DNA from: Treponema sp.
Lineage (GTDB): Bacteria; Spirochaetota; Spirochaetia; Treponematales; Treponemataceae
DNA: 64,000 bases
Reading direction: 5' to 3'
Assembly: GCA_024687165.1 (NCBI GenBank)
Contig: JAILEY010000038.1
Coordinates: 1 to 64,000, forward strand
The notes under the pieces are model-generated. The model was not told where the DNA came from, did not search any database, and worked only from the letters and a program-made list of their open reading frames with translations. Position 1 is the stretch's first letter. The number at the start of each line of letters is the position of its first letter. Positions 7,496 through 16,874 of the stretch are shown one piece after another. A program made the translations under genes and the position numbers.

Positions 7496-10482
7496 AGCCT
7501 GTAAAACTTTTTTTGAAGAATGTCGGTCCGTTTCATGAAGAAAAAATTGATTTTTCAAAGCTTGGTGGCCTTTTTCTGATTACTGGAGAAACCGGCAGTG
7601 GCAAGACGTTTATTTTTGATGCGATGACTTATGCGCTTTATGACACTACCTGCGGAACACGAGGAACTTTAAATAACAACATGTTGATTTCAAGGAAACG
7701 AAAGCAGGATGAAGATTCATTTGTTGAATTTACGTTTGATGTTTCCGGAGTATATTACAAAGTTACGCGCTATCTTGAAAAAGTAAGTCGTCCAACAACA
7801 ATAAAGGCTATCCTTGAAGTATCTTATGATAGCGGCGCAACTTTTGAAGTTAAATCTGAAAAGGCTGAAGTTAAAAAAGATATCCTTGAAATTTTAAAAC
7901 TTACGGCGGATGAATTTTCAAAGATTGTTCTTTTGCCTCAGGGGCAGTTTGAAGAATTTCTTACAAGTTCCAGTGACAAGAAAAAAGAGATTCTTAAAAA
8001 AATGTTCAACGTTGAAAAATTTACACGAATTGGAGAGTACATAAAAACTCAGGAAAAGAAATATGCAGATGAACTTTCTTCACTTGATGAACTTAATGAG
8101 CAGGTTTCGCATGGAAGAAAAATTGATGAGCTTGAAGCAGAACTTGAAGCAGGGCAGAAAAGTATTGCTGATTTAACTTCGGAAGAAAAAAAACTGAATA
8201 GAAAAATCACTTCAATCAGTCTTCATCAAAAATCTTTGAATGATGAAAAAAATGCAGCAGAAAAAAAAGCTCAGTGTAAAAATGAATTAGAAGCAGAAAA
8301 AAAGAAAAGTTCTGAAATTTATTCTCTTGAAAAAATTCTTGAGAATGCAAAAAAGGCTGATTCTCTTTCTGTTTTTTTAAAGGATAAACAGAAAGCTGCA
8401 TTTAATTTTGAAGAGCGCAAAAAAGAGCTTAGAAATGCTGAAGAAAAATTTTCAAAGGCGCAAAAGGATTTTGAACTTTCCCTTGTTTCTTTTAATGAAA
8501 TCCCCAAAATGGAAGAAGAAGCAAATGTGCTTTCCGTTGAAATTTCAGCTTTAACAGAAAAGCTGAATAAGGCAAAAGAGTTTGAAATAATTAATAAAAT
8601 ATATGAAGATGTGCAAAAAAGTAGTCAATTATTAAAATCTGAGCATGAAAAAGCTGAAAAATCACTTTCAGAATTAAAAAAAATGCTTCCGGAAGGTAAA
8701 AATATTGATGAATATCTGATTTCGCTGCTTTCTCAAAAAAATGACCTTGAAGGAATATTAAAAGAAACTGAAAAAAAACTTAAAGATAGTCTCTTGTTTG
8801 AAAAGCTTTCATCTGAAATTTCTGAGCTTGAAGTAAAAATTCGTGAATGCACTCTACTGAAAACTCAGAATGAAGCTTTACTTGAGAAAAAATCAAAGCA
8901 GCTTGAAACTGCAAAAACTCAGTCTAAAATTGCGTCTTTAATGTCTCAGGCATCGCTCCTTGCTGCAAAACTTGAAGAAGGAATCCCGTGTCCTGTCTGC
9001 GGATCTAAAAATCATCCTCATCCTGCAGTGAATGAATTTTCGTTTGATTACGGAAAGCAGATTGAAGATCTTGAAAAGGAAATTAAATCCATTGAAAAAA
9101 AGAATTCTGAAAATGAACTTGAGCTAAATTCCTTAAAGATTAAGCTTGAAGAAAATAAAAAAGCTGCAGCTGAACTTGGTGAATGTATTTCCTCTATGGA
9201 AGCTGAAAAAAATCTTAAAGAAAATCAGCAGAAATATGAAGAATGTGTTAAAAAATATGACGATACAGAAAAATTAAAGGAAAAAATCAATCTTCTTGAG
9301 GATGAAATTAAGTCTAGTGTGGATAAACTTAATGATGCTGAAAAAAAACTTGCCCAGACTGAAACTGAATGGAAGCTTGCAAAAAAAGACCTTGGTGATG
9401 AGCTTTCGTTTACAGCGATTGAAGAAAAAGTTTCGGTTGCTTCAGCAAAATATGATGAAATTGTAAAAAAAATTGCAGATTCAAGAAAACTTCATTCTGA
9501 CTGTTCTACATCAAAGGCTGAATGTTCAGCATATCTTGAATCTTCTGCTAAAGCGCTTAAAGCGGCAGAAACAGATTTTGAAAATGCTGAAAATGTGTTT
9601 CTTTCTAAACTTTCTGAAAACAAAGAGTTTGCAGATGAAAAAGCTGTTGAGAAGGCTCTTGTTTCTTTGCAGGAACAGAAAAAAATGCAGACTGAAATAT
9701 CAGTTCATCATGAAAATCTTGTCCGTCTTGAAACTCTTTTGTCTTCCTTTGGTGAAACACGAGAAATTGATGCTGTTGAAAAGGAACTTGAAGAGAGTTC
9801 TGCCTTAAAGGAAACGTTATCAGCAGAATTTGAAAAAATATCTTCTCAATTGATGGAGCTTAACGGAAAGTGTGTTCTTCTAGAGTCTTCAATCAGGGAT
9901 TATAAAAAGAATTCAGAAAAAATTGCGGACATTCAGAAAAAACACAGATGCTATCAGTATTTGAAGCAGAAATTTTCGTATAAAACACAGCTTGATGCGT
10001 GGGCTTTGGGTGCTTATTACAGCCGGATTGTCGATTTTGCAAGTCAGCGTTTTGAAAAATTATCAGGCGGTCGCTACAGGCTTAAGCAGAATCTGGATTT
10101 TACTTCTGGACGTGCAAATTCAGATACTTCGCTTGATCTTCTTGTTGAGGATACTTATTTTGGTCAGTACAGCGGAATTGCATCTTTGAGCGGCGGTGAG
10201 AGATTTGAGGCTTCTTTGAGTCTTGCACTTGCTCTTACAGACTCCGTTAAAAGCAGAAAAGGCGGTATTGAGCTTGATTCGATTTTTATTGATGAGGGGT
10301 TTGGAACTCTTGATGCAAAAACCCGTAATCTCATAAAGCCGGTTCTTAATGATCTTCAGATAAATCAGAAAAAAACTGTAGGAATTATTTCTCATGTTGA
10401 AGCCTTTCAGGAAGAGATACATGATCAGATTCAGCTTGAAAAGGAAGATGGTGAGACTCATGTTAAGATTGTAAAAAAGTAA
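7492..10482 (+). CDS. sbcC: Exonuclease SbcCD subunit C (Rad50-like ATPase)
   Basis: A 996-residue SMC-like ATPase. The N-terminal Walker A is ITGETGSGKTFIFDAM, the Q-loop LLPQGQFEEFL follows, then long Lys/Glu-rich coiled coils meet at a zinc hook (CPVC near residue 500). The C-terminus carries the ABC signature SLSGGERF, Walker B SIFIDEGFGTLD and a switch histidine in GIISHVE. It partners SbcD, giving the ATP-driven DNA clamp. Translation begins at GTG in a GTGA overlap with sbcD. The coiled-coil arms are coded by poly-A-rich DNA, as expected from AAA and GAA codons. It looks intact. Confidence 0.96.
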   Translation: MKPVKLFLKNVGPFHEEKIDFSKLGGLFLITGETGSGKTFIFDAMTYALYDTTCGTRGTLNNNMLISRKRKQDEDSFVEFTFDVSGVYYKVTRYLEKVSRPTTIKAILEVSYDSGATFEVKSEKAEVKKDILEILKLTADEFSKIVLLPQGQFEEFLTSSSDKKKEILKKMFNVEKFTRIGEYIKTQEKKYADELSSLDELNEQVSHGRKIDELEAELEAGQKSIADLTSEEKKLNRKITSISLHQKSLNDEKNAAEKKAQCKNELEAEKKKSSEIYSLEKILENAKKADSLSVFLKDKQKAAFNFEERKKELRNAEEKFSKAQKDFELSLVSFNEIPKMEEEANVLSVEISALTEKLNKAKEFEIINKIYEDVQKSSQLLKSEHEKAEKSLSELKKMLPEGKNIDEYLISLLSQKNDLEGILKETEKKLKDSLLFEKLSSEISELEVKIRECTLLKTQNEALLEKKSKQLETAKTQSKIASLMSQASLLAAKLEEGIPCPVCGSKNHPHPAVNEFSFDYGKQIEDLEKEIKSIEKKNSENELELNSLKIKLEENKKAAAELGECISSMEAEKNLKENQQKYEECVKKYDDTEKLKEKINLLEDEIKSSVDKLNDAEKKLAQTETEWKLAKKDLGDELSFTAIEEKVSVASAKYDEIVKKIADSRKLHSDCSTSKAECSAYLESSAKALKAAETDFENAENVFLSKLSENKEFADEKAVEKALVSLQEQKKMQTEISVHHENLVRLETLLSSFGETREIDAVEKELEESSALKETLSAEFEKISSQLMELNGKCVLLESSIRDYKKNSEKIADIQKKHRCYQYLKQKFSYKTQLDAWALGAYYSRIVDFASQRFEKLSGGRYRLKQNLDFTSGRANSDTSLDLLVEDTYFGQYSGIASLSGGERFEASLSLALALTDSVKSRKGGIELDSIFIDEGFGTLDAKTRNLIKPVLNDLQINQKKTVGIISHVEAFQEEIHDQIQLEKEDGETHVKIVKK

Positions 10483-10497
10483 ATTCTGCATTATAAT
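10469..10497 (+). promoter_or_regulatory. Promoter inside the sbcC 3' end, leaderless geometry
   Basis: TTGTAA (10469-10474), 17-bp spacer, perfect TATAAT (10492-10497), then 7 nt to the ATG at 10505. No Shine-Dalgarno. The promoter overlaps the last codons and stop of sbcC and would make the ankyrin gene independently expressed. Confidence 0.6.
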
Positions 10498-10504
10498 CTT
10501 CTAT

Positions 10505-11401
10505 ATGAATTTCCTTATCATATATTGCGACTCAAAAAAAATTGATTCAGTTGATTCTTCTGTAAAAAAGCTTGATTTTAATGCTTCAGGAATATCTTTA
10601 GCTGATCTTTGTAACAAAAAATATAATGAGATTTTTGATTTTACTGCAGATTTTTCACATTGTGTTGTTATAGATGAAGCTGCTGACTCAATTCTTGAAA
10701 AGCCTCAGATTCAGTTTATTTCGGGTCTTTTTGCAGCTAAAAAGAAGCCTGTGTATGTAGTTTCTTCTTCTGCTCTTTTTGATGGACTTGAATCATTTTT
10801 GAATTTTGCTGATGTAAAAGCATTTACTGCATTCCTTAAAGAAAATGCAAAATCACTGAGTGCAGAATGTGAAAAGAGAGAAGCATTTGATAAACTGATT
10901 TCAATGGGAATTTCTTTTACTGCTACAAATCTTGCATATTACATGGAAAAAGAAAAAACTGATATCTGTGAATTATTTTTTACAGCGGGTATTGATCCTG
11001 ATTCCTTTACAGATACTGGAGTTCCACTTCTTTGTGTTGCAAGCCGATGTGACAATATGGATCAGATTAAGTGGCTTCTTGAAAAAGGGGCTGATATCAA
11101 CGTTATTTCGAAAGACCGCGGTTATACACCTGTAATGGATGCAGTCTGGCGCAAAGATTATGATATTGCAAAGCTTCTCATTGAAAAGGGTGCTGATTTA
11201 AGCGTTATGAGTTCAGAAGGGCAGTCAATCCTTGTTCTTGCAGTTGGTAATGAAAATGCAAAGATTGTTGAGCTTCTTCTTGAAAATGGTGCAGATCCTG
11301 ACATTAAGGATTCAATGGGAATGAGTGCACGCGGATATGCAAATCTGTTTAAGAAAGAAGAAATCATTAAGCTGATGGAAAAATATCCGGAAAAGAAATA
11401 A
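10505..11401 (+). CDS. Ankyrin-repeat protein, cytoplasmic
   Basis: A 298-residue protein with no signal peptide. The first 130 residues (MNFLIIYCDSKKIDSVDSSV...) form a domain I do not recognise. From about residue 170 to the end there are ankyrin repeats: TGVPLLCVASRCDNMDQIKWLLEKGADIN, GYTPVMDAVWRKDYDIAKLLIEKGADL, GQSILVLAVGNENAKIVELLLENGADP and a final partial copy. Such repeats mediate protein binding; the partner is unknown. It lies between sbcC and murG but appears to have its own promoter and an unusually short or absent leader. A second, exported ankyrin protein is encoded near 42 kb. Confidence 0.85.
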   Translation: MNFLIIYCDSKKIDSVDSSVKKLDFNASGISLADLCNKKYNEIFDFTADFSHCVVIDEAADSILEKPQIQFISGLFAAKKKPVYVVSSSALFDGLESFLNFADVKAFTAFLKENAKSLSAECEKREAFDKLISMGISFTATNLAYYMEKEKTDICELFFTAGIDPDSFTDTGVPLLCVASRCDNMDQIKWLLEKGADINVISKDRGYTPVMDAVWRKDYDIAKLLIEKGADLSVMSSEGQSILVLAVGNENAKIVELLLENGADPDIKDSMGMSARGYANLFKKEEIIKLMEKYPEKK

Positions 11402-11428
11402 TTTTTAATTTTACGGGTGGGATATAAA

Positions 11429-12589
11429 ATGGGTGAAAATAATAAAAAGTATAAGGTTGTATTTGCGGGCGGAGGTACAGGCGGTCATATTTATCCTGGA
11501 ATTGCTGTAGCAGACAGTCTTAAACTTCTTGCAAAAGAAAAGAATGTTGAACTTGAAATACACTGGATCGGTAATTCAAAAGGAATGGATCGTTCCATTG
11601 TTGAAAAAAATCTTGAATCCTGTGGCGGAAGTCTTTTTGCGTTTCATGGCATTCCGTGTGGAAAATTAAGACGATATTTTTCTTTTCAAAATTTTATAGA
11701 TTTATTTAAAATTGCTGCAGGGCTTATAAAAGCGTTTTTTATTCTGAAAAAACTCAAGCCGGATTTTATGTTTTCAAAGGGCGGTTTTGTCAGCGTTCCT
11801 CCGTGTAAAGCAGCAAAAGTTCTTAAGATACCTTTTTTCACTCATGAGTGCGATTTTACTCCGGGGCTTGCTACAAGGCTCAACAGCAGTGGTGCAAGAA
11901 AAGTTCTTGTTTCTTATGAAGAGACAAAAAAATATTTTGGGCCTCTTGTTCAGTCAAAATGTGCTGTTACAGGAAATCCGGTTCGTCCTGTTTTTTATTC
12001 TGATAATGCACAAGCCGGTTTAAAATTTCTTGGAATAAGTCCGGATCATCAAAAGCCGGTTCTTCTTGTTCTTGGTGGAAGTCTTGGTGCGCTTCAGATA
12101 AATAACCTTGTTGTTGAAAATCTTGAAGAACTTAAGAAAAATTATATCGTCGTTCATCAGACAGGAAAAAAATTTGCTGATGAAAATAAAGAAATTATGG
12201 AAAGCGGCGATGATTCTTATAAACCGTATGCGTTTATTTATTCTGAAATGCCATCTGTAATACAATCAGCAGATGTTGTTCTTTCAAGAAGCGGTGCAAA
12301 TTCTTTATGGGAATGTGCTGTCTGTGCAAAACCTATGATTCTTGTTCCTTTGTGCGGAAACGGGACACGTGGGGATCAGGTTGATAATGCACGTAATTTT
12401 GAAAATCAGGGTGGAGCAATTGTTCTTGCGGGAGAAGATGCAAACAGCGGAAATCTTTTAAAATCATTGAACACAATGCTTGACAGTGAAGATCGTAAAA
12501 AGTTTTCTGAAAACTGCAGAAAAATTTGCGGCACAGAAATCCCTTCAAATAAAATTGCTTCACTCATAATGGAGGAAATGGGATTATGA
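11429..12589 (+). CDS. murG: UDP-GlcNAc:lipid I N-acetylglucosaminyltransferase MurG
   Basis: About 386 residues. MurG transfers GlcNAc from UDP-GlcNAc to lipid I to make lipid II on the inner face of the cytoplasmic membrane. The N-terminal GGGTGGHIYPGIAVA glycine loop, HECDFTPGLATR, VTGNPVR, LVLGGSLGA and the donor-binding region SRSGANSLWEC are typical. The ORF track begins at a GTG at 11417, but a GGGTGGG ribosome site lies just before the ATG at 11429, which I prefer. It is the first gene of a packed six-gene operon; its stop overlaps the cvpA start in ATGA. Confidence 0.95.
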   Translation: MGENNKKYKVVFAGGGTGGHIYPGIAVADSLKLLAKEKNVELEIHWIGNSKGMDRSIVEKNLESCGGSLFAFHGIPCGKLRRYFSFQNFIDLFKIAAGLIKAFFILKKLKPDFMFSKGGFVSVPPCKAAKVLKIPFFTHECDFTPGLATRLNSSGARKVLVSYEETKKYFGPLVQSKCAVTGNPVRPVFYSDNAQAGLKFLGISPDHQKPVLLVLGGSLGALQINNLVVENLEELKKNYIVVHQTGKKFADENKEIMESGDDSYKPYAFIYSEMPSVIQSADVVLSRSGANSLWECAVCAKPMILVPLCGNGTRGDQVDNARNFENQGGAIVLAGEDANSGNLLKSLNTMLDSEDRKKFSENCRKICGTEIPSNKIASLIMEEMGL

Positions 12590-13101
12590 TGATTGCTCCG
12601 ATAGATATAGTTTTTCTTTTGATTATACTTCTTTGTTCTGTCCTTGCAGCAATGAATGGATTTTTAAATGAAGTATTTGGAAAAGCAGCTCCTGTTGTTG
12701 CAGTCTGGGTTGCACTTATTTTTTATAAGCCTCTTGTAATCCCGATTCAGCAGTATGTAAAAAATCCTACGGTTTCAGTTATCCTGGCATTTGTTCTTGT
12801 TTTTGTGATGGCATTTATTGTAGTAAAACTGATGCAGTCTGTGATAAAAAATATTTTTGGCGGAGAAATCTTTACGCAACTGGACAGATTCCTTGGTGTT
12901 ATCTTCGGGATTATTGAAGGAGTTGCTGTTGTATGCGTAATTTTAATTTTGCTTAGACTTCAGCCATGGTTTCCTGTTTCTTCAATTCTTGAAAGAAGCT
13001 TCTTTGATTCTATGCTGAATCCGTTTGTAAGGGAACCTTTGAATGGTTTTATTCAGTCGGTTAATTCTAAAAATATTGTAATTCAGTCAAAAGCAGCGTA
13101 G
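12586..13101 (+). CDS. CvpA family membrane protein
   Basis: A 171-residue protein with four hydrophobic segments (IDIVFLLIILLCSVLAAMNG, VAVWVALIFY, VILAFVLVFVMAFIVVKLM, VIFGIIEGVAVVCVILILL), the layout of the CvpA/colicin V production family. CvpA proteins are inner-membrane proteins linked to envelope stability; their precise molecular role is not settled. GGAGG is 10 nt before the first ATG, which overlaps the murG stop by four bases; a second ATG follows directly. The neighbouring murG supports a role at the envelope. Confidence 0.85.
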   Translation: MMIAPIDIVFLLIILLCSVLAAMNGFLNEVFGKAAPVVAVWVALIFYKPLVIPIQQYVKNPTVSVILAFVLVFVMAFIVVKLMQSVIKNIFGGEIFTQLDRFLGVIFGIIEGVAVVCVILILLRLQPWFPVSSILERSFFDSMLNPFVREPLNGFIQSVNSKNIVIQSKAA

Positions 13102-13105
13102 TAAA

Positions 13106-14338
13106 ATGTTTGATAATATTTTAAATCAAAGTGCAACGACTCTTTTAACAGATGATATCCTGAATAACAGATTGCCGAATTCAATTTTGTTTTCCGGACC
13201 TGAATCAAGCGGAAAGCTTTCCTGTGCTTTAGAAACAGCAAGAATTCTTTCCTGTAAAGAAAAAGGTGAGTGGACCTGTAAATGCTCTTCGTGTTTGCAG
13301 CATAAGGCGATGGTCTCTCAGAATCTTTTGATTATGGGAAGTTCAAGCCGTACTCTGGAAATTGATGCTGCACGATCTACTTTATTGCGGCAAAGTTCTC
13401 AAAACTCACGTCATCTTGAAGCCGCTGTTTATCTTTATATAAGGGCTGTAAGAAAATTAACCGCAAGATTTTCTCCGATTTTATGGGAAGGCGATAAGGA
13501 ACTTGCAAAGTTTTCTCCGCTGCTTGAAATTATTGATGACGGACTTGAGCTGATTCAACCTGGAAGAGTTTTACCAGAAGATGCTGATCTGAAAAAAATT
13601 GTTGATGATATAGGGGATGCATGCAAGAAGCTTGAAACCTCTTATCTTTACGATTCAATCCCCGTTTCTCAAATCAGAAAATTTTCTGCATGGGCACATC
13701 TTGCTTCAAGCTCAGGAAAAAAAGTTCTCATTATTGAACATGCTGAACTTATGGCAGAAAGCAGCCGTAATGCTCTTTTAAAGATTCTTGAAGAACCGCC
13801 TGAAGATGTTGTTTTTATTTTAACAACAGACAGACGTGGTGCAATTCTTCCGACAATTTTATCTCGTGTAAGAACTTATAATTTCTTTGAGAGAAGCAAT
13901 GAACAGCAGCAGAATCTTATTTCAAGAATTTTTCATCATAATCCGCTGTTTAATGAAGAAAATAAATTCAATACAATTAATGAATTTCTTCAGTCGTATC
14001 TGCCGGTGAAACCATCTGTCGTTTATCAGTATTCATCGCAGTTTTATAAAAGCGTTTCAGAAGGCCATGTACCGCCTGTTGCTGATATTGTTGCAGGATG
14101 TTCAAATTTTACTCCGCGTGTTCTTTATAAAATTTTTCTTCAGGGGATAATTGCTGAACAGAAAAAACTTATTTCAACACAAGCAGGCTGTGAATCGTCA
14201 AAGAAAATTTTAGAAGTTCTTTATAAATCTTATGAAAATGTTTCTATATTTTATCAGAATCCGCAGGCAGCCCTTGAAGAACTTACACGCAGTCTGATGC
14301 AGATAAATTATTTGAATGGCGGGATTTTAAAACAATGA
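13106..14338 (+). CDS. holB: DNA polymerase III delta prime-like subunit
   Basis: A 410-residue clamp-loader AAA+ subunit. Visible features are an N-terminal P-loop-like segment FSGPESSGKLS, a zinc-type cysteine cluster (CKCSSCLQHK with an upstream Cys), and the conserved block LLKILEEPPEDVVFILTTDRRGAILPTILSRVRTY typical of delta prime and gamma/tau. It is longer than usual delta prime because of an insertion after the zinc module (about residues 85-190), so the gene name is by homology only. It would help load the sliding clamp during replication. It has no obvious Shine-Dalgarno and starts 4 nt after cvpA; its stop overlaps the kinase start in ATGA. Confidence 0.85.
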   Translation: MFDNILNQSATTLLTDDILNNRLPNSILFSGPESSGKLSCALETARILSCKEKGEWTCKCSSCLQHKAMVSQNLLIMGSSSRTLEIDAARSTLLRQSSQNSRHLEAAVYLYIRAVRKLTARFSPILWEGDKELAKFSPLLEIIDDGLELIQPGRVLPEDADLKKIVDDIGDACKKLETSYLYDSIPVSQIRKFSAWAHLASSSGKKVLIIEHAELMAESSRNALLKILEEPPEDVVFILTTDRRGAILPTILSRVRTYNFFERSNEQQQNLISRIFHHNPLFNEENKFNTINEFLQSYLPVKPSVVYQYSSQFYKSVSEGHVPPVADIVAGCSNFTPRVLYKIFLQGIIAEQKKLISTQAGCESSKKILEVLYKSYENVSIFYQNPQAALEELTRSLMQINYLNGGILKQ

Positions 14339-15528
14339 CAGATTTTGTTGAAAAGGCTTATGGAAAAATAAACAAGCTTTCTGAAGAGCAGCTTGGAATT
14401 CTCATGAACAGAATCAAAGATGAAAATGAAGTTTTTGATTCAATTATCCAGGGACTTCCGTGTGGCCTTATCATCATTGACAACGATTGCCGCGTAATGA
14501 AAATTAATCGTGCTGCAAAAAGATTTATTCCAGTAAACTTTAAGCACCTTCAGAATGATGTTGTCTGGAATTATATTGAAAATGAAGAAATCGCTGATTT
14601 TATAAAACAGTGCGGTGAAAAAAAACTTGCAAATCAGAATAAAGAATTTTCTATTGCTGAATCAGATGGAAAATTCCGGTTCGTAGTTATTTCAGTTCTT
14701 CCTCTTTTGCGTAATTCTGAGATTGAAGGAAACATAATTTATATTGAAGATGTAACTGCGAAACGACAGCAGGAAATTCTCATGCACAGAATGAAGAGTC
14801 TTAAATCTTTAACGAGTCTGGCTGCATCTGTTGCTCATGAAATTAAAAATCCTCTTGGAGCTATAAGTATTCATATTCAGCTTTTGCAGAAGGCGATTAA
14901 AAAAAGTCGTGAAGGAGACGGACTTCTTCCCGATGAAAAATTCCTTGAAAATTATCTTGGCGTCGTAAATGAGGAAATAGATAATCTCAATAAAATTGTT
15001 ATGGACTTTCTTTTTGCAGTTCGTCCGGTTCAGGCAAATATTGAACTTTCAAGTGCTGATTCTGTTGTTGAGAAAACTTTGAATTTCTTTAAGCCTGAAT
15101 TTGATCAGAGTAATATTGATGTTATGATAGATCTTGATGATTGCGGTACACGTGTCTTGATTGATACAAAGCTTTTTAAGGAAGTTATTGTTAATCTGAT
15201 TCAGAATGCAAAGGTTGCTGTTATTGAAAAAAATGGAAATATTGACGGACATATTGCTGTAAAATCATTTATTAAAAATGATAATTATGTGCTTACTATT
15301 GCAGATAATGGTACTGGAATGGATGCAGAAACCTGTGGTAGAATTTTTGAGCCTTATTACACAACGAAGGCTAATGGAACAGGACTTGGGCTTACAACGG
15401 TTTATAAAATCATCAAGGAGTTCCGCGGAGACATAAGTGTTAATTCTGAAAAGGGGACAGGTACGATTTTTACAATTTCCATTCCGGTTCCACAGCAGGA
15501 TACTCTGCTTCTTGAGGAGTCAAAATGA
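14335..15528 (+). CDS. PAS-domain sensor histidine kinase (NtrB/AtoS type)
   Basis: A 397-residue cytoplasmic kinase without membrane segments. A PAS domain (about 30-130, SIIQGLPCGLIIIDNDCRVMKINRAA) precedes the H box AASVAHEIKNPLGAISIH with the phospho-accepting His, then the ATP-binding N box (EVIVNLIQNAK), G1 box (IADNGTGMD), F box (FEPYYTTKA) and G2 (GTGLGLTTV). It overlaps both neighbours by four bases and is paired with the sigma54 regulator that follows. In oral treponemes a comparable AtoS-AtoC pair is known to me, but the signal is undefined. The PAS domain suggests an internal cue such as redox or a small ligand. Confidence 0.93.
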   Translation: MTDFVEKAYGKINKLSEEQLGILMNRIKDENEVFDSIIQGLPCGLIIIDNDCRVMKINRAAKRFIPVNFKHLQNDVVWNYIENEEIADFIKQCGEKKLANQNKEFSIAESDGKFRFVVISVLPLLRNSEIEGNIIYIEDVTAKRQQEILMHRMKSLKSLTSLAASVAHEIKNPLGAISIHIQLLQKAIKKSREGDGLLPDEKFLENYLGVVNEEIDNLNKIVMDFLFAVRPVQANIELSSADSVVEKTLNFFKPEFDQSNIDVMIDLDDCGTRVLIDTKLFKEVIVNLIQNAKVAVIEKNGNIDGHIAVKSFIKNDNYVLTIADNGTGMDAETCGRIFEPYYTTKANGTGLGLTTVYKIIKEFRGDISVNSEKGTGTIFTISIPVPQQDTLLLEESK

Positions 15529-16874
15529 AATTTACGCTTCTTGTAATAGACGATGAAAAAAATATTCGTGATGGTCTTGCAGCAAATTTTGAACTTGAAG
15601 ATTATAATGTAAAAACTGCAGCCAGCGGACAGGAAGGTCTTGATCTGATTTCTAAAGGCGACATAGATCTTGTCATTACAGATTTGAGAATGAACGGAAT
15701 CAGCGGAGAAGAAGTTCTTGAGCGTGTTGCAACAGAAACTCCAGGTATTCCTGTAATAGTTCTTACGGGACACGGCAGCATTGATTCAGCGGTTGATGCA
15801 ATGCGGCACGGCGCTTATGATTTTCTTACAAAACCTCTTAATCTTGATCAGTTGAATCTGATTGTAAAGCGTGCTCTTGAAGGTCACCGCATGAAGCTTG
15901 AGCATGAGGAGCTTAAAAATCAGCTTTCAAGAATGGATGCTTTTAAAAATATGACAGGAAATTCTCCTGTCATGCAGAAGATTCAGGAAGTGATAAAAAA
16001 GGCTGCTTCTTCTAAGGCAAATGTTCTTATAACCGGGGAAAGCGGTGTAGGTAAGGAAGTTGTTGCGCGTTCCATTCATGAGCTTTCTGCCCGTCATGAT
16101 AAATCTCTTGTAAATGTTCATTGTGCAGCATTGAGTGAGACTCTTCTTGAATCAGAGCTTTTTGGTCATGAAAAAGGTGCTTTTACAGGGGCGGATCATC
16201 TTGCGAAAGGAAGGTTTGAACTTGCTCACGGTGGTACGATTTTTCTTGATGAAATCGGTGAGATCAATAAGAGTGTTCAGATAAAAATTCTTCGTGTCCT
16301 TCAGGAGCGTAAGTTTGAACGTGTCGGCGGTGAACAGACAATTGAAGTTGATGTTCGTGTTGTTGCCGCTACAAACCGTAATCTTGAAGAAGAAATTAAA
16401 AAAGGAAATTTCCGAGAAGATTTGTATTATCGTCTTAATGTTGTGCATATACATGTTCCGCCTTTAAGGGAAAGAAAGGAGGATCTGCCTCTTTTGATTG
16501 CACGTTTCCTTGAGGAATTTAATAATGAAAACGGAAAGAAGATAAAGGGCTTTGAGTCAAAGGCAAAAGCTGCAATGTTTAAATATGACTGGCCTGGAAA
16601 TATCCGTGAGCTTAAAAATTGTGTTGAAAGTGCCGTCGTAATGTGCAGTGGTGATGAAATTATGCTTGAAGATCTTCCGCCGAATGTTTCAAAGGAATCT
16701 GCGGAAAACACAATAAGTATTCCGCTTGGGATTACGCTTGATGAAGCTGAAAAAATTATTATACAGCAGAATCTTGCCGCAAACAGAAATAACAAAAGCC
16801 GGACTGCAGAAGTTCTTGATATCGGAAGAAAGACCTTGCAGAGAAAGCTTGCAGACTGGGAAATTGAAGAGTAG
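15525..16874 (+). CDS. Sigma54-dependent response regulator (NtrC/AtoC family)
   Basis: A 449-residue activator of RpoN promoters. The receiver domain (1-120) has acidic pocket DDE at 9-11, phospho-acceptor Asp 53 (TDLRM) and Lys 103. The AAA+ domain has Walker A GESGVGKE (171-178), the sigma54-contacting GAFTGA loop (218-223), Walker B IFLDEIGE and the sensor segment VAATNRNLEE. The C-terminus is a Fis-type helix-turn-helix (NKSRTAEVLDIGRKTLQRKL). All elements for phosphorylation-driven, ATP-dependent open-complex formation are intact. The ATGA overlap with the kinase gene indicates strict co-expression. Targets are not evident here; I did not find a convincing -24/-12 element in the window. 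Confidence 0.95.
   Translation: MKFTLLVIDDEKNIRDGLAANFELEDYNVKTAASGQEGLDLISKGDIDLVITDLRMNGISGEEVLERVATETPGIPVIVLTGHGSIDSAVDAMRHGAYDFLTKPLNLDQLNLIVKRALEGHRMKLEHEELKNQLSRMDAFKNMTGNSPVMQKIQEVIKKAASSKANVLITGESGVGKEVVARSIHELSARHDKSLVNVHCAALSETLLESELFGHEKGAFTGADHLAKGRFELAHGGTIFLDEIGEINKSVQIKILRVLQERKFERVGGEQTIEVDVRVVAATNRNLEEEIKKGNFREDLYYRLNVVHIHVPPLRERKEDLPLLIARFLEEFNNENGKKIKGFESKAKAAMFKYDWPGNIRELKNCVESAVVMCSGDEIMLEDLPPNVSKESAENTISIPLGITLDEAEKIIIQQNLAANRNNKSRTAEVLDIGRKTLQRKLADWEIEE

Noticed and set aside
9473-9808. 111-aa plus-strand ORF within sbcC
   Set aside because: Another frame of the coiled-coil Lys/Glu region; Leu/Lys-rich shadow typical of AAA/CTT-rich DNA.
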